From CBDBZX01 sp965213645 (GTDB lineage Bacteria > Deinococcota > Deinococci > Deinococcales > Trueperaceae), in the NCBI GenBank assembly GCA_965213645.1, contig CBDBZX010000010.1, positions 151,070 to 215,069 of the forward strand: a stretch of 64,000 nt of DNA, written 5' to 3'. The notes beneath the pieces were generated by a model. It did not search any database and had not been told where the DNA came from. It saw nothing but the letters and a program-made list of their open reading frames with translations. Each line of letters opens with the position of its first letter. The stretch's first letter is position 1. A program made the translations under genes and the position numbers. This document shows positions 9,059 to 17,695 of this stretch, piece after piece.

Positions 9059-9667
9059 ATGAGTAAACTTCTCCCCGAATTTTTCCGTCGCCAGGACGAG
9101 CGTCCCGACGGTTACTTTTATCAGCATCCGCGTTTTGTTACGCACATTGACGACGCCGCGATAAAGGCGGCGTATACCCTCTACGACGAGCTTTTACCCG
9201 CCGGTGGCCGCGTCTTAGACCTCATGGCGAGCCACGTATCGCATCTGCCCGACAAGTTTGCAGCGGTCACAGGTTTAGGGCTCAATTTAGAGGAGTTGAC
9301 GCACAACCCCTTAGTCAGCGAGCCGCTCGTCTTCGATCTCAACCGCTCGGAGACGCTGCCTTTAGAGAGCGAGCGTTTTGACGGCGCAGTCTGCACCGTC
9401 AGCGTGCAGTATATGACCCGCCCCGACGACACCTTCGCCGAGGTCGCGCGAAGCTTAAAGCCCGGTGCGCCCTTTGTCGTCACCTTTTCTAACCGGATGT
9501 TTCCAACCAAAGCGGTTTTGGCGTGGCGAGCAGGCGACGACGCCGCGCACGTGCGCTTAGTGCGGAGCTACTTCGAGCAGACCTCGGCGTTTGGCTCGAC
9601 GTATAGTCAGCACCATCAACCCAGGCAGGGCGACCCGCTCTACGCGGTGTGGGCGTACAAGAAGTAG
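9059..9667 (+). CDS. SAM-dependent methyltransferase, class I
   Basis: About 202 residues. GGRVLDLMASHVSHLP is the glycine-rich SAM-binding motif I (with an unusual MASH in place of GxG), FDGAVCTVSVQYM is motif II to III, and FAEVARSLKPGAPFVVTFSNRMFPTKA is the post-strand region of the UbiE/methyltransferase-11 class. The substrate is unknown. The frame is open from GTG 9011, but ATG 9059 gives a natural start (MSKLLPEFFRRQDERPDG). Confidence 0.8.
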   Translation: MSKLLPEFFRRQDERPDGYFYQHPRFVTHIDDAAIKAAYTLYDELLPAGGRVLDLMASHVSHLPDKFAAVTGLGLNLEELTHNPLVSEPLVFDLNRSETLPLESERFDGAVCTVSVQYMTRPDDTFAEVARSLKPGAPFVVTFSNRMFPTKAVLAWRAGDDAAHVRLVRSYFEQTSAFGSTYSQHHQPRQGDPLYAVWAYKK

Positions 9668-9689
9668 AAAGGTTATTTATATAGCGAAA

Positions 9690-9724
9690 GGACTGAGCAA
9701 GGATCGCGAGAACCTTCTCAGCCC
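9690..9724 (+). terminator. probable intrinsic terminator
   Basis: Stem with CTGAG/CTCAG and AAGG/CCTT pairs around an AT-containing loop, followed by a T-rich stretch (TTCTTCTT), 23 bases after the methyltransferase stop. Confidence 0.5.
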
Positions 9725-9748
9725 TTCTTCTTGCAGTAGGTAGTGGCT

Positions 9749-9848
9749 GGAACCATGCAGAGGTTAAACAAGGGGTTGCAACCCCTTGTTCATCACATAG
9801 AAAGGGCGGAAAAAGCGCACATTAGCATCCGACTTAAAACCACTACTC
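9749..9848. repeat. dispersed repeat with 24-bp perfect palindrome, copy 1
   Basis: About 100 bases that recur at 48830-48928 with roughly 80% identity by eye. The centre (9767-9790) is a perfect palindrome with 12-base arms AACAAGGGGTTG and no loop. The flanks GGAACCATGCAGAGGT on the left and CGACTTAAAA on the right are shared by both copies, so the unit is larger than the palindrome. Confidence 0.8.
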
Positions 9849-9853
9849 TACTC

Positions 9854-9956
9854 ATAGCAATTCCACGAGTCACTGCTACACGTCTGAGCGCGTTTGTTTC
9901 TATTCGCATCCGCTCACACTTGAAGCCGCTGTAGCAGCTTCAAGTGGAAATGCTAT
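9854..9956. repeat. foldback element family A, copy 1
   Basis: A 103-base element with imperfect terminal inverted repeats (ATAGCAATTCCAC at the left, GTGGAAATGCTAT at the right), a conserved inner block CTATTCGCATCCGCTCACA, and a hairpin TTGAAGC...GCTTCAA just inside the right end. Related copies lie at 17512-17611 (inverted), 32856-32958 and, as a variant, 59453-59573. It overlaps the last codons of the minus-strand gene at 9940. Confidence 0.8.
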
Positions 9957-10362
9957 CAGTATGGAGTTTATAAATGAGACCTCCGCCGCGCACGCTCAAG
10001 TGGACGGAGAGTAGATGCCCCGCAACGTCAAGCTGTTTGGTAAATATCTTGCCGATACTTCTTTCGCTCCGGGCCAGCTCGAGCCACCATACCGGGCTCG
10101 CCGCGCCGTTGCGGTCCACTTTACAGGCCGTCACCGAGACGCGACCCGAGCCGCCGAGCTTGTGCAGTTTGAGTGAGAGCGTGTCTTGGGTCACAAGCAG
10201 CGGCGTCAGCAAGAAGACCTCTCCACCATCGAGAAGTTCGCGTCGCAAAGGAGCGCCCAGGATGAGTGGGCGCGGCGCGTGCTCCGCTGGATAGTGGCGT
10301 TTAAGCGCCTGCCAAAAGGGGTTTTGTTCGGTTGCAGTGCGCGTAGATGACGTATTCAACAT
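9940..10362 (-). CDS. hypothetical protein
   Basis: About 140 residues with no family I recognise. It is rich in charged and aliphatic residues, with a GGEVFLLTPLLVTQDTLSLKLHKLGGSGRVSV segment that looks like beta-strands. The frame is open to 10440, but ATG 10362 has GGAGGA about ten bases upstream. The last dozen codons lie inside repeat element A copy 1, so the C-terminus was probably changed by that insertion. No homologue can be named. Confidence 0.5.
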   Translation of the reverse strand: MLNTSSTRTATEQNPFWQALKRHYPAEHAPRPLILGAPLRRELLDGGEVFLLTPLLVTQDTLSLKLHKLGGSGRVSVTACKVDRNGAASPVWWLELARSERSIGKIFTKQLDVAGHLLSVHLSVRGGGLIYKLHTDSIST

Positions 10363-10691
10363 GGTTTCATAGTCCTCCAAATCGGTGGATACAACCTCAG
10401 TGCACTCACTTGCCCTTTCGCGTCTGGCACGCTTAAACACTCAGGTCTCTCCGTCTCTTCTCCCAGGCTCTATAGAGCCATACCCGCCCTGAACGAGACC
10501 TGACCGGACAAAAACGTCTGACCTCTTTGTTCAGAAGACTGTATAGCAAATTGAGTAGACGGGTGTCGGAAGTCAGTAAGATGCTGAATTCTGACTACTG
10601 TTTCTAGCTCCTCTATCCAACCGACCTTCGCATGTCTGTTATGTTCATCACGGTTTGTCTCAGCGCTGCGCTTTTGTTAAACTTAACACTT

Positions 10692-12113
10692 ATGACTTTA
10701 GCTGCCCCTAAGCCCACACCTCTCAAAGCGCGGACCGACGCACCCTACACCGCGACGATTTCGCAAGTCAGACCTGACTCGCCAGCAGCGGAGGTTGGTG
10801 TACAGGCAGGCTGGGAGCTGGTGCAGGTCAACGGCGTCTTTATCACTGACATTTTGGCGTATCGCCGCGAGTTAGAGCGCGGCGTGGCGACCTTGAAGGT
10901 GCGTGACCCGCTTTTAGGGGACGAGCTGGATTTCACGGTGGAATGGGAGGACCCAGGGCTCGAGTTTTCCGAAGTCATCTTCGACGGCCTCAAGCTCTGC
11001 GCGAATAAGTGTGAGTTTTGCTACGTCCACCAGATGCCCAGAGGCTTCCGCAAATCGCTCTACGTTATGGACGACGACTTTCGCACCTCTTTCTTGTACG
11101 GCTCGTTCGTCACGCTGACCAACCTCACCGAAGCCGATTTAGACCGTATTGTGAATGAACATCTAAGTCCTATGTACGTCTCGGTGCACACCACCAACGA
11201 GGACTTGCGCAAGGACATGATGAAGTGGTGGCGCTTAAAGGTCAAGGATGAGAAAGCGACCAAGATTCGCGACATGTTGAAACGCTTGGAGAGCATCGAC
11301 CTCTACACGCAGATGGTCCTCTTGCCTGGGCGCAACGATGGTGAGCACTTAGATGAGACTTTAGAGTTTCTCGCTTCGCACGACAACGTCATGTCGGCGG
11401 CGTGCGTGCCCGTTGGCTTGACCGACCACCGTACGAACTTGCCTGATTTGCGCACCTTTACGAAAGAAGAGGCAAGAGATGTACTGCGGCGCGTCCACAC
11501 CTTTCAAAAGCGGATGTTAGCCGAGCGTGGCACCCGCTTTATCTTCCCGAGTGACGAGTTTTACCTCTTGGCAGACGAGCCGCTGCCTGATGAAGAGGCG
11601 TATGAGGGCTTTCCAATGTTGGAGAACGGCGTCGGCATGGTGCAAGACTTCTTAGGCGAAGCGCTGCCTACGCCGCCTGTGCGTTTACCTCAACCCAAAA
11701 AGGTTATCTTGGCGACGGGAGCGCTGTTCGCACCTGTTTTAGAACGCGCTGTAGCGCCGCTGAGAGAGGTTGAAGGATTGGACTTAGAGGTCCGACCTCT
11801 CAAAAACCGCACTTTTGGCGAAGTGACCACTGTTGCAGGGCTCCTAGCCGGACGCGATTTCCTCACGCAAATTGCTCCTGGTGAAGCTGACCTCTTGCTC
11901 GTTTCGCCGAACGTGCTCAAATACGGCACAGAAACGATGTTGGATGAGCGCACATTAGATGACCTGCGCAGTGAACTCGACATGGCCGTTGAGGTCGGCG
12001 GTACGAATTTGCGCGAGCTAGCGGACGTAATTTTTAGCGGGGTAGGAGAGCGACACATGCCGCAGTTCGGTTTCTCGACCCACGCGGTGAAAGAGGCGGC
12101 GAAGCAACATTAA
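10692..12113 (+). CDS. DUF512 family PDZ / radical-SAM-like protein
   Basis: A protein of about 473 residues with an N-terminal PDZ-like domain (ISQVRPDSPAAEVGVQAGWELVQVNGV), a CX3CX2C cluster CANKCEFC near residue 102 followed by YVHQMPRGFRKSLY, and a C-terminal DUF512 domain. The family is widespread and uncharacterised; the cysteine triad suggests an Fe-S radical-SAM-type centre. ATG 10632 is in frame but would add a false leader. I prefer ATG 10692, since TTGTCT, 17 bases, then TAAACT, lies eight bases before it, which is a good leaderless promoter. Confidence 0.85.
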   Translation: MTLAAPKPTPLKARTDAPYTATISQVRPDSPAAEVGVQAGWELVQVNGVFITDILAYRRELERGVATLKVRDPLLGDELDFTVEWEDPGLEFSEVIFDGLKLCANKCEFCYVHQMPRGFRKSLYVMDDDFRTSFLYGSFVTLTNLTEADLDRIVNEHLSPMYVSVHTTNEDLRKDMMKWWRLKVKDEKATKIRDMLKRLESIDLYTQMVLLPGRNDGEHLDETLEFLASHDNVMSAACVPVGLTDHRTNLPDLRTFTKEEARDVLRRVHTFQKRMLAERGTRFIFPSDEFYLLADEPLPDEEAYEGFPMLENGVGMVQDFLGEALPTPPVRLPQPKKVILATGALFAPVLERAVAPLREVEGLDLEVRPLKNRTFGEVTTVAGLLAGRDFLTQIAPGEADLLLVSPNVLKYGTETMLDERTLDDLRSELDMAVEVGGTNLRELADVIFSGVGERHMPQFGFSTHAVKEAAKQH

Positions 12114-12195
12114 AGCCACTCGTGAACTTTCTTTACATTTCATCTGCCTTTAACATGTAAAAATCAAGGATGCAGACGATAGCGAGTGTTCAGCC

Positions 12196-12507
12196 GTGAC
12201 GCTTTTCATCCTCATCGCATTTTGCGCCACAGTGTGCGCCCTTGTGACCTTACAGACGCAAGAGGACTTAGACTTACCTCAACTGCCTAACCTCTCTCTA
12301 CGTTTCCTGGTGGCACTCGGCGGTCTCGTCGTTTTAGCTGCGTTTATCGCCTTTCCTTCGAATCCGGCAGAGTGGTCGCTTGGCAACGTGGTGCTCTTCC
12401 TCGCCGAACACACGGTCAATCCGCTGCGGATTTTAGGCGTGCTCCTGCTCGGCGGCGGCATCTTTTATTCGGCGGTGTGGGCGCTCTATCTCCAAAGGCG
12501 GCGTTAG
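12196..12507 (+). CDS. small membrane protein, unknown
   Basis: A 103-residue protein from a GTG start with three hydrophobic segments (about residues 1-18, 33-56 and 73-97) and a basic C-terminal tail (LYLQRRR), so an inner-membrane protein. No recognised family. It lies between the DUF512 gene and an amidase on the same strand. Upstream, TTTACA and TAACAT spaced by about 15 bases (12131-12157) are a possible promoter. Confidence 0.6.
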   Translation: MTLFILIAFCATVCALVTLQTQEDLDLPQLPNLSLRFLVALGGLVVLAAFIAFPSNPAEWSLGNVVLFLAEHTVNPLRILGVLLLGGGIFYSAVWALYLQRRR

Positions 12508-12595
12508 TAGCGAGGCTAAGGATCAGTTCACATTTTGCGGCGACAACGCTGTAGGCGTGGTTCAGGTAAAAAATGCTGTGCTACACTCTATAATT

Positions 12596-13381
12596 GTGAG
12601 TGGGCAAGGTTCTCGAGGTAGAAAAAGGCGTTTGTTAAGTGGGACTAGCTCAGTTGCCACCTTGCTACTCGTCACTATTTTGCTCGGGCTCACTTGGCGA
12701 GACGTGCCCGGCTCTGGCTCCGTACAAGAAACGCTCCAATCTGCTTGGCAGAGCGCCATCAACGCGGCGCGGGGTCCGGTGCGCGTCGGTATTCAAGTTG
12801 GACACGAGAACGTGGCAGCGCATCCCGAAGAACTCGCCCGGTTGAGATTCAATACGGGTGGTCACGCGGACGGTCTCGATGAGGTTGACCTCAACCGCGC
12901 GGTAGCTGAGGCGTTACGAGACCAGTTGGAGGCTTACGGTGTTACCGTCGACTTGCTCAGTGCTACGCCGCCGCAGGGATACTACGCCGACCTCTTTCTC
13001 TCGCTGCACGCCGACAGCGTCGAGGACCCAGGGCGGCGCGGCTACAAGTCCGCTTATTTCGACCCCGAGCGCAATCCGTTAGAGCCGCGCCTTAAAGCCT
13101 ACGTTGACCGCGCATATATGAGCATGTCGGGCTTTCCTGATGATCATCACAACACCACGCGCAACATGCACCGTTACTACGCTTTTAACACGTGGCGCTA
13201 CCGCCACAGCGTCCATCCGGGGACGCCTGCGCTTCTCGTAGAGATGGGGTACTTGAGCAGCGACGCGGATATGGCATTTCTGAACCTTCCCGAGCAACCG
13301 GCGGCGGCGCTGAGTGCGGGGATTGTAGAGTTCCTCCAGTCGCAAGGGCGCTTACCTACTGAACTTGTTGAGGTTGAGTAA
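12596..13381 (+). CDS. N-acetylmuramoyl-L-alanine amidase (Amidase_3)
   Basis: Cell-wall hydrolase cutting the bond between muramic acid and L-alanine; zinc dependent. VRVGIQVGHEN carries the first histidine, EVDLNRAVAEAL the glutamate helix, DLFLSLHADSV the second histidine, and TPALLVEMGYLSS the catalytic glutamate. An N-terminal hydrophobic segment (SVATLLLVTILLGLTW) anchors or exports it. The fold contains an insertion DHHNTTRNMHRYYAFNTWRY between the second histidine and the glutamate. GTG 12596 lies eight bases after TACACT; GTG 12557 is an alternative start. Confidence 0.85.
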   Translation: MSGQGSRGRKRRLLSGTSSVATLLLVTILLGLTWRDVPGSGSVQETLQSAWQSAINAARGPVRVGIQVGHENVAAHPEELARLRFNTGGHADGLDEVDLNRAVAEALRDQLEAYGVTVDLLSATPPQGYYADLFLSLHADSVEDPGRRGYKSAYFDPERNPLEPRLKAYVDRAYMSMSGFPDDHHNTTRNMHRYYAFNTWRYRHSVHPGTPALLVEMGYLSSDADMAFLNLPEQPAAALSAGIVEFLQSQGRLPTELVEVE

Positions 13382-13391
13382 GCCATAATCC

Positions 13392-14237
13392 TTACTGCCA
13401 GACCTCTTTGTAGTCTTTGGCGAACTGCTTTAGTGAGGTAGGCGCACGGCCCGTCACTTGCTCAAAGGTATCAGTGACCTCGGCGGTATAGCCCGCTCGC
13501 ACGGCTCCGTAGAGGCCCGTCATCAGCTCGAGAGACTCCCCCGGCATCCCCGCCTGGCTCATGCGCTCCTGAAACGCCTCCTCTGAAAGCGGTTCGTAGC
13601 GCACCTCTTTACCTACCGCTTCTGATATAACTTCGGCAACCTCATAGCGGTCATAGGCGCGTTCACCCGTCAAGGCGTACGCCTGCTCGTGATGACCCTC
13701 TTCAGTGAGCGCCTTGAGCGCCACCGCCGCGATGTCGCGCGTGTCGATAAAGCTCGTCTTGGCGTCGCCTGCGGGCTCGGCGATGACACCATGTTCACGG
13801 ATGCCCTCGGCGCTCGTCGTGCTGAAGTTCTGCATGAACCAGTTCGGACGCAGGTGTGTCCAGGTGAGCCCCGACGCTTCGATGTGTTGTTCGATTTGCC
13901 GCAGCGGATTATCGCTTTGTTCAACGCCCATCGCAGAAAGTCGCACAATGCGCTCTACGCCCGCCTCTTTCGCGAGGTCGATTACACGGCGCATCGCGTC
14001 AACGTCGCCCTCGCCGGGTGAGGCGAGGTAGAGGGCGTCCACGCCTGCAAGAGCAGTGGTTATCGTCCCTTCATCGGCAAAGTCGAAAGGGACAATGTCT
14101 ATATTGGACATATCAAGAAACGCTTTTTTGGCTTTCTCAGGCGTGTGCGCGGCGAGGCGAACCTCTTGGTGTTGGGCAATCAATTGCTTCGCGACCTCTC
14201 TGCCGACCTTACCGTTTGGTGTCGTTACTAGGATCAT
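13392..14237 (-). CDS. NmrA/SDR-type NAD(P)-binding oxidoreductase
   Basis: A 281-residue atypical short-chain dehydrogenase of the NmrA/QOR2 type. TPNGKVGREVAKQLI is a variant of the NAD(P)-binding GxxGxxG loop, DALYLASPGEGDV follows, and RIVRLSAMGVE and HLRPNWFMQNF are typical of NAD(P)H-binding quinone-reductase-like proteins. AAAGGA lies upstream of the ATG. It diverges from an HxlR regulator gene, the usual arrangement for QorA-like enzymes controlled by electrophile or redox stress. Confidence 0.85.
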   Translation of the reverse strand: MILVTTPNGKVGREVAKQLIAQHQEVRLAAHTPEKAKKAFLDMSNIDIVPFDFADEGTITTALAGVDALYLASPGEGDVDAMRRVIDLAKEAGVERIVRLSAMGVEQSDNPLRQIEQHIEASGLTWTHLRPNWFMQNFSTTSAEGIREHGVIAEPAGDAKTSFIDTRDIAAVALKALTEEGHHEQAYALTGERAYDRYEVAEVISEAVGKEVRYEPLSEEAFQERMSQAGMPGESLELMTGLYGAVRAGYTAEVTDTFEQVTGRAPTSLKQFAKDYKEVWQ

Positions 14238-14341
14238 GATGTTCCTTTCTGCGCGGTTGCGCGTCGAAGTGCAGCATAGCGTTTAGCAATCCAAAAAGGA
14301 AGTACCTACCTTTTAGTGCGTTAGTGTGCTATACCTAAAGG
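14238..14341. promoter_or_regulatory. divergent promoter region, likely HxlR operator
   Basis: 104 bases between the divergent NmrA and HxlR genes. The AGGAAGTACCTACCTTTTAG stretch near 14297-14316 is a plausible operator (HxlR sites often contain GTAC cores). A TATACC box at 14330-14335 lies six bases before the HxlR ATG. Operator identity is inferred from position only. Confidence 0.45.
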
Positions 14342-14752
14342 ATGAATACCTCACCTCAGCAGTTAGAGAATCAATTAGATAAGCAGTGTGACAGGTCGCC
14401 TAACGTACTGAGTCAGCATTGTCCCTCGAGCAACGTGCTCAAGATGGTGGCGGGCAAGTGGGCCTTGCTCGTTCTGTACGCGCTTCGCCGTGAGACGCGC
14501 CGCTACAGCGACTTACAGCGTAGGGTTGAAGGGATTTCACAGAAGATGCTTACACAGACCTTGCGCGAGTTGGAGCGCAACGGCCTAGTCAAGCGCACCG
14601 TCTACCCGGTTGTGCCACCTCACACCGAATACGAACTCACCGAGCTTGGTAAGAGTTTGGAGAGCGTCGTTCACGGCTTGAGTTTGTGGGCGCAAGAAAA
14701 TATGCGAGAGGTGCTCTTTGCGCAGGAGGCGTATGACTCGAGCAAAGAGTAA
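14342..14752 (+). CDS. HxlR-family transcriptional regulator
   Basis: A 136-residue winged-helix protein. VLKMVAGKWALLVLYAL is the hallmark HxlR opening; RYSDLQRRVEGISQKMLTQTLRELERNGLVKR is the recognition helix and wing; YELTELGKSLESVV closes the domain. Cysteines near residues 17 and 29, before the domain, could act as redox sensors as in HypR or QorR. It probably represses both itself and the divergent NmrA-type oxidoreductase. Confidence 0.9.
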   Translation: MNTSPQQLENQLDKQCDRSPNVLSQHCPSSNVLKMVAGKWALLVLYALRRETRRYSDLQRRVEGISQKMLTQTLRELERNGLVKRTVYPVVPPHTEYELTELGKSLESVVHGLSLWAQENMREVLFAQEAYDSSKE

Positions 14753-14816
14753 CTCACTTCACTAGACTTCGCTTTTTGACGCTACCGACGAATGTAACAG
14801 GATGTAAAAAAGCACG

Positions 14817-15110
14817 TTATCGGTTCAAAACGCGCACCTCTAGGGCTGTGACGTCCCTACCCTCGAGCGAGCCGCGCACGTAAATGTTAGTTCCTAATGT
14901 AAGGTCAGTGAGCGCTAACGCTTCGCCGCTATCCGATATGACGCGCGTCTCCTCTGAGGCCGACACGCGGAGCGACCTGCCGCGCTCGGGTTGGACCTCG
15001 AGGTTGGGGCTTTGAGCACTCACCGTAGCGGTAAAAGCCGTGTCGTCAATGCAATCGACGGCGGGTGCGCAGGCAGCGAGTAAAAGAACGGCGCAATAGG
15101 CGAGTTTCAT
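14817..15110 (-). CDS. small predicted lipoprotein
   Basis: 97 residues with a lipoprotein signal (LLLAAC lipobox near residue 14). The mature part looks like a single small beta domain of the DUF5666/OB type (TDLTLGTNIYVRGSLEGRDVTALEVRVL). No partner is evident. The ATG lies seven bases after a TATAAT box, fitting leaderless expression. Confidence 0.65.
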   Translation of the reverse strand: MKLAYCAVLLLAACAPAVDCIDDTAFTATVSAQSPNLEVQPERGRSLRVSASEETRVISDSGEALALTDLTLGTNIYVRGSLEGRDVTALEVRVLNR

Positions 15111-15340
15111 TCTTGTAATTATAACGCGGCAATTGATGAGTTGGGCGCGACAAGAGGTTGGTTGCGAAGCCGCTGTGCAAAATTTACGCGCCCTGATAAG
15201 CCTCGCTGTACAAACCTTGCTGTGGCGCTACACTACAGCGAAGCGCGTAGCTGCGTGACATGCTGATTGTGGCTAAAGAATGCGTGCTGCTGGGGGCTCC
15301 GAGGGGAGTAGTGGGCAAACCAAAACCTAAGGAGACGAGC

Positions 15341-16294
15341 ATGGCTGAAGAATTTAAGCCTGACGATATTGAAGCGAGAGATTACGAAGAGGCTGCCCCC
15401 TCGGTCAAGGACGCGCCTGCCTCGGGGCAAGCGGTACGCGACAGGTTCGGTTTCGATGAAATTTTTAAGCGCGTCTTGGCAACCGCCGACCATGAGCTGT
15501 CACGCCCTTTGGCATTGCTTTTCTGGAGCGGGTTTGCGGGCGGCGGGACGCTGGGTTTCAGTCTGCTCGCTAAAGCGGCGATGGAGGCGAGCACGGGCAG
15601 CGAGATGCTCGGCAACCTTGTCTATCCCATCGGTTTTATCTTCCTCATTATCGGGCGCTATCAACTTTTCACTGAGAACACGCTGACACCCGTCGCTTTA
15701 GTTTTTACCCGCCTGGCGAGTTTAAGAGATTTGGGGCGGATTTGGGGCGTCGTCTTTCTCGCTAACATCTTGGGTGCGGTGGCAATCGCGCTGCTCTTCG
15801 CTACCACGCCCCTCCTCAACGTCGAAGCGGCGGAGGCCGCGCGGGGCTACGCCGAGCACCTCATGGAGGTGTCTTGGTCGGCGGCTTTTTACAAGGCGAT
15901 CGTGGCGGGTTGGATTCTAGCTGGGCTCGTCTGGCTCGTTCACGCCGTACCGGACAGCATCTCGCGCGTCCTACTCATCTGGTTCCTCATGTTCGTCCAG
16001 GTGTTCGCCGCCCCCTTTCACTGTATCGTTGGCTCGGTTGAGGTGCTCTACCTCGTCTTTTCAGGCGGCGCACATGTCGGCGAATATCTGGGTCAATTCC
16101 TGCTGCCCGTGACGCTCGGTAATACGGTAGGCGGGGTGGTTGCCGTCGCGCTGCTCAACTACGCGCAGTTCGGTGCCGACAAGGAGGGCAGCCCCTTCGC
16201 GGAGCGCGGTGAGAGACTCTCCTGGGACGACTGGTTCTTTGCCAAGACGCACCGGGCACCAGCCGAGCCTTTTGGCGGAATGGACGACGTTTAG
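15341..16294 (+). CDS. formate/nitrite transporter family channel
   Basis: A 317-residue membrane protein of the FNT family (formate, nitrite or hydrosulfide channels), nearest in look to the YfdC-like branch. It has a long charged cytoplasmic N-terminus (residues 1-60), then six hydrophobic segments; FIFLIIGRYQLFTENTLTPV and FAAPFHCIVGSVEVLYLVF are family blocks. AAGGAGA sits eight bases before ATG 15341; the frame is open further upstream to 15260, but without a ribosome site. The transported ion is not predictable. Confidence 0.88.
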   Translation: MAEEFKPDDIEARDYEEAAPSVKDAPASGQAVRDRFGFDEIFKRVLATADHELSRPLALLFWSGFAGGGTLGFSLLAKAAMEASTGSEMLGNLVYPIGFIFLIIGRYQLFTENTLTPVALVFTRLASLRDLGRIWGVVFLANILGAVAIALLFATTPLLNVEAAEAARGYAEHLMEVSWSAAFYKAIVAGWILAGLVWLVHAVPDSISRVLLIWFLMFVQVFAAPFHCIVGSVEVLYLVFSGGAHVGEYLGQFLLPVTLGNTVGGVVAVALLNYAQFGADKEGSPFAERGERLSWDDWFFAKTHRAPAEPFGGMDDV

Positions 16295-16438
16295 CGTTAG
16301 CCGATCTTTGGTTTTAGGCTCGAGGTAGAAAGGCGTTGGGCAACGTAGAGAGATGAAGAGGTCGGGCGCGGAGCAAGCAATCCGCGTCGTAAGTCTTCGT
16401 TACGCCTCAGACTTAGTCATGCTCGGCGTAGGTTAATG

Positions 16439-16554
16439 ATAGCAGGTATTATCTGGTCAGCTACACTCCCACTGAAAAGAACATCGTTTAGCACGCACTT
16501 TAGGTGATGATATCTGCGAAGAAGTGTAGCAACGATAAGTGGAACTGCTATGAG
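16439..16554. repeat. foldback element family B, copy 1
   Basis: Begins ATAGCAGGTATTATCTGG and ends GGAACTGCTAT; the ends are imperfect inverted repeats. An inner block GATGATATCTGCG (16505-16517) is also complementary to the left GCAGGTATTATC. Copies lie at 52325-52437, 55830-55910 and 29768-29850. It fills most of the gap between the FNT gene and ctaG. Confidence 0.75.
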
Positions 16555-16641
16555 TAAACGAGTCGGACTCCTACGCCACAAAACGCACACCGGGACAAAC
16601 TCCCTACACGCTAAACGCACCTTATCTCATACAATAGACCT

Positions 16642-17469
16642 ATGTCTGAACTGTCCGCGCCCGACCTCTCCACGATGTGGCGCTTCGAACCCATCCCTAT
16701 CGCCCTGACCTTCGTTGCGCTGCTCTTTTACTTTCTAGGAACGGGTCCGCTGCGCTCGCGCTTTTTCCCTAGCCGCGACTTTCCCACGACCAAAGCTGCG
16801 CTCTTCTACCTCTCGATGACGATCTTGACGCTCGTCTTCGTTTCGCCGCTGCACACGCTGGGCGAGTTCTACCTCCTCAGCGCACACATGGCGACAATGA
16901 TGGTGGTGATCTTCGTCGTTGCGCCGCTCTTCTTGCTCGGTATTCCGGGCTGGCTGATCGCGCCCGTTGCGCTGCATCCCCTTATCAAACCCGTGTTGCG
17001 CTTTCTGACGCGACCTGTGGTCAACGTGATTCACTTCAATTTGGCCTTTTTGCTCATCCACCTGCCGTTCGTGCTCAAACCGCTGATGTTTTCCACCGAC
17101 GCGCTGCACTACTACACCTATTTCGCTATTTTCGGCTCGGCAACTCTGATGTGGTGGCCGCTCATGAACCCGCTGCCGCAGGCTTTGCCGAATCCCTCTT
17201 ACAAAACGCAGATGATCTACCTGCTCGTGCTGATTACGGCGCATAACCCGTTCTCGAGCGTCTTCTCGTTCTACCCTGGCGTCATCTATCCCTGGTACGC
17301 AGAGGTTCCTAGAGTCTTCAACTTAGGCGTGCTGCAAGACCAGCAGCTTGCCGGGGTTATCATGGGGACTATCTACATCACAGTTATGTTGATTGCGCTA
17401 GCAGCGGTGTTTGTGCGGTGGTTTAGCGAGGGAGAGACGCGGAGCAAGCCGCTCTCCGCACCGACTTAA
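16642..17469 (+). CDS. ctaG: CtaG-type cytochrome c oxidase assembly factor
   Basis: A 275-residue polytopic protein of the caa3-type CtaG family (PF09678), needed for copper insertion into the oxidase of bacilli and deinococci. Seven hydrophobic segments are visible. HMATMMVVIFVVAPLFLLGIP and the histidines in FLLIHLPFVLKP and DALHYYTYF are typical, as are TAHNPFSSVF and YPWYAEVPRVFNLGVLQDQQLAGVIMG. TACAAT lies six bases before the ATG (leaderless). It may share copper supply with the locus at 35-46 kb. Confidence 0.9.
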   Translation: MSELSAPDLSTMWRFEPIPIALTFVALLFYFLGTGPLRSRFFPSRDFPTTKAALFYLSMTILTLVFVSPLHTLGEFYLLSAHMATMMVVIFVVAPLFLLGIPGWLIAPVALHPLIKPVLRFLTRPVVNVIHFNLAFLLIHLPFVLKPLMFSTDALHYYTYFAIFGSATLMWWPLMNPLPQALPNPSYKTQMIYLLVLITAHNPFSSVFSFYPGVIYPWYAEVPRVFNLGVLQDQQLAGVIMGTIYITVMLIALAAVFVRWFSEGETRSKPLSAPT

Positions 17470-17511
17470 CCTTTAGGTAGCGTGGAAAGGTTTAGGCTCG
17501 AGGCTAAAAAA

Positions 17512-17611
17512 GTAGCATTTCCACTTGAAGCTGCTACAGCAGCTTCAAGTGTGAGCGGATGCGAATAGAAATGAACGCAGTAAGCTGTGTAGCAACGGCT
17601 CGTGGAGCTAC
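17512..17611. repeat. foldback element family A, copy 2 (inverted)
   Basis: GTAGCATTTCCAC at the left end, GTGGAGCTAC at the right, hairpin TTGAAGCTGC...GCAGCTTCAA near the left end and the conserved block TGTGAGCGGATGCGAATAG. It is the reverse orientation of the copy at 9854. Confidence 0.8.
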
Positions 17612-17695
17612 TAAAGAAAGCGGGTTCTGATAGGAGAGACGACTTCCCCTCATCAATAACGTTTCTATACGCTAGCAAGCGTTACACTCTGGGTC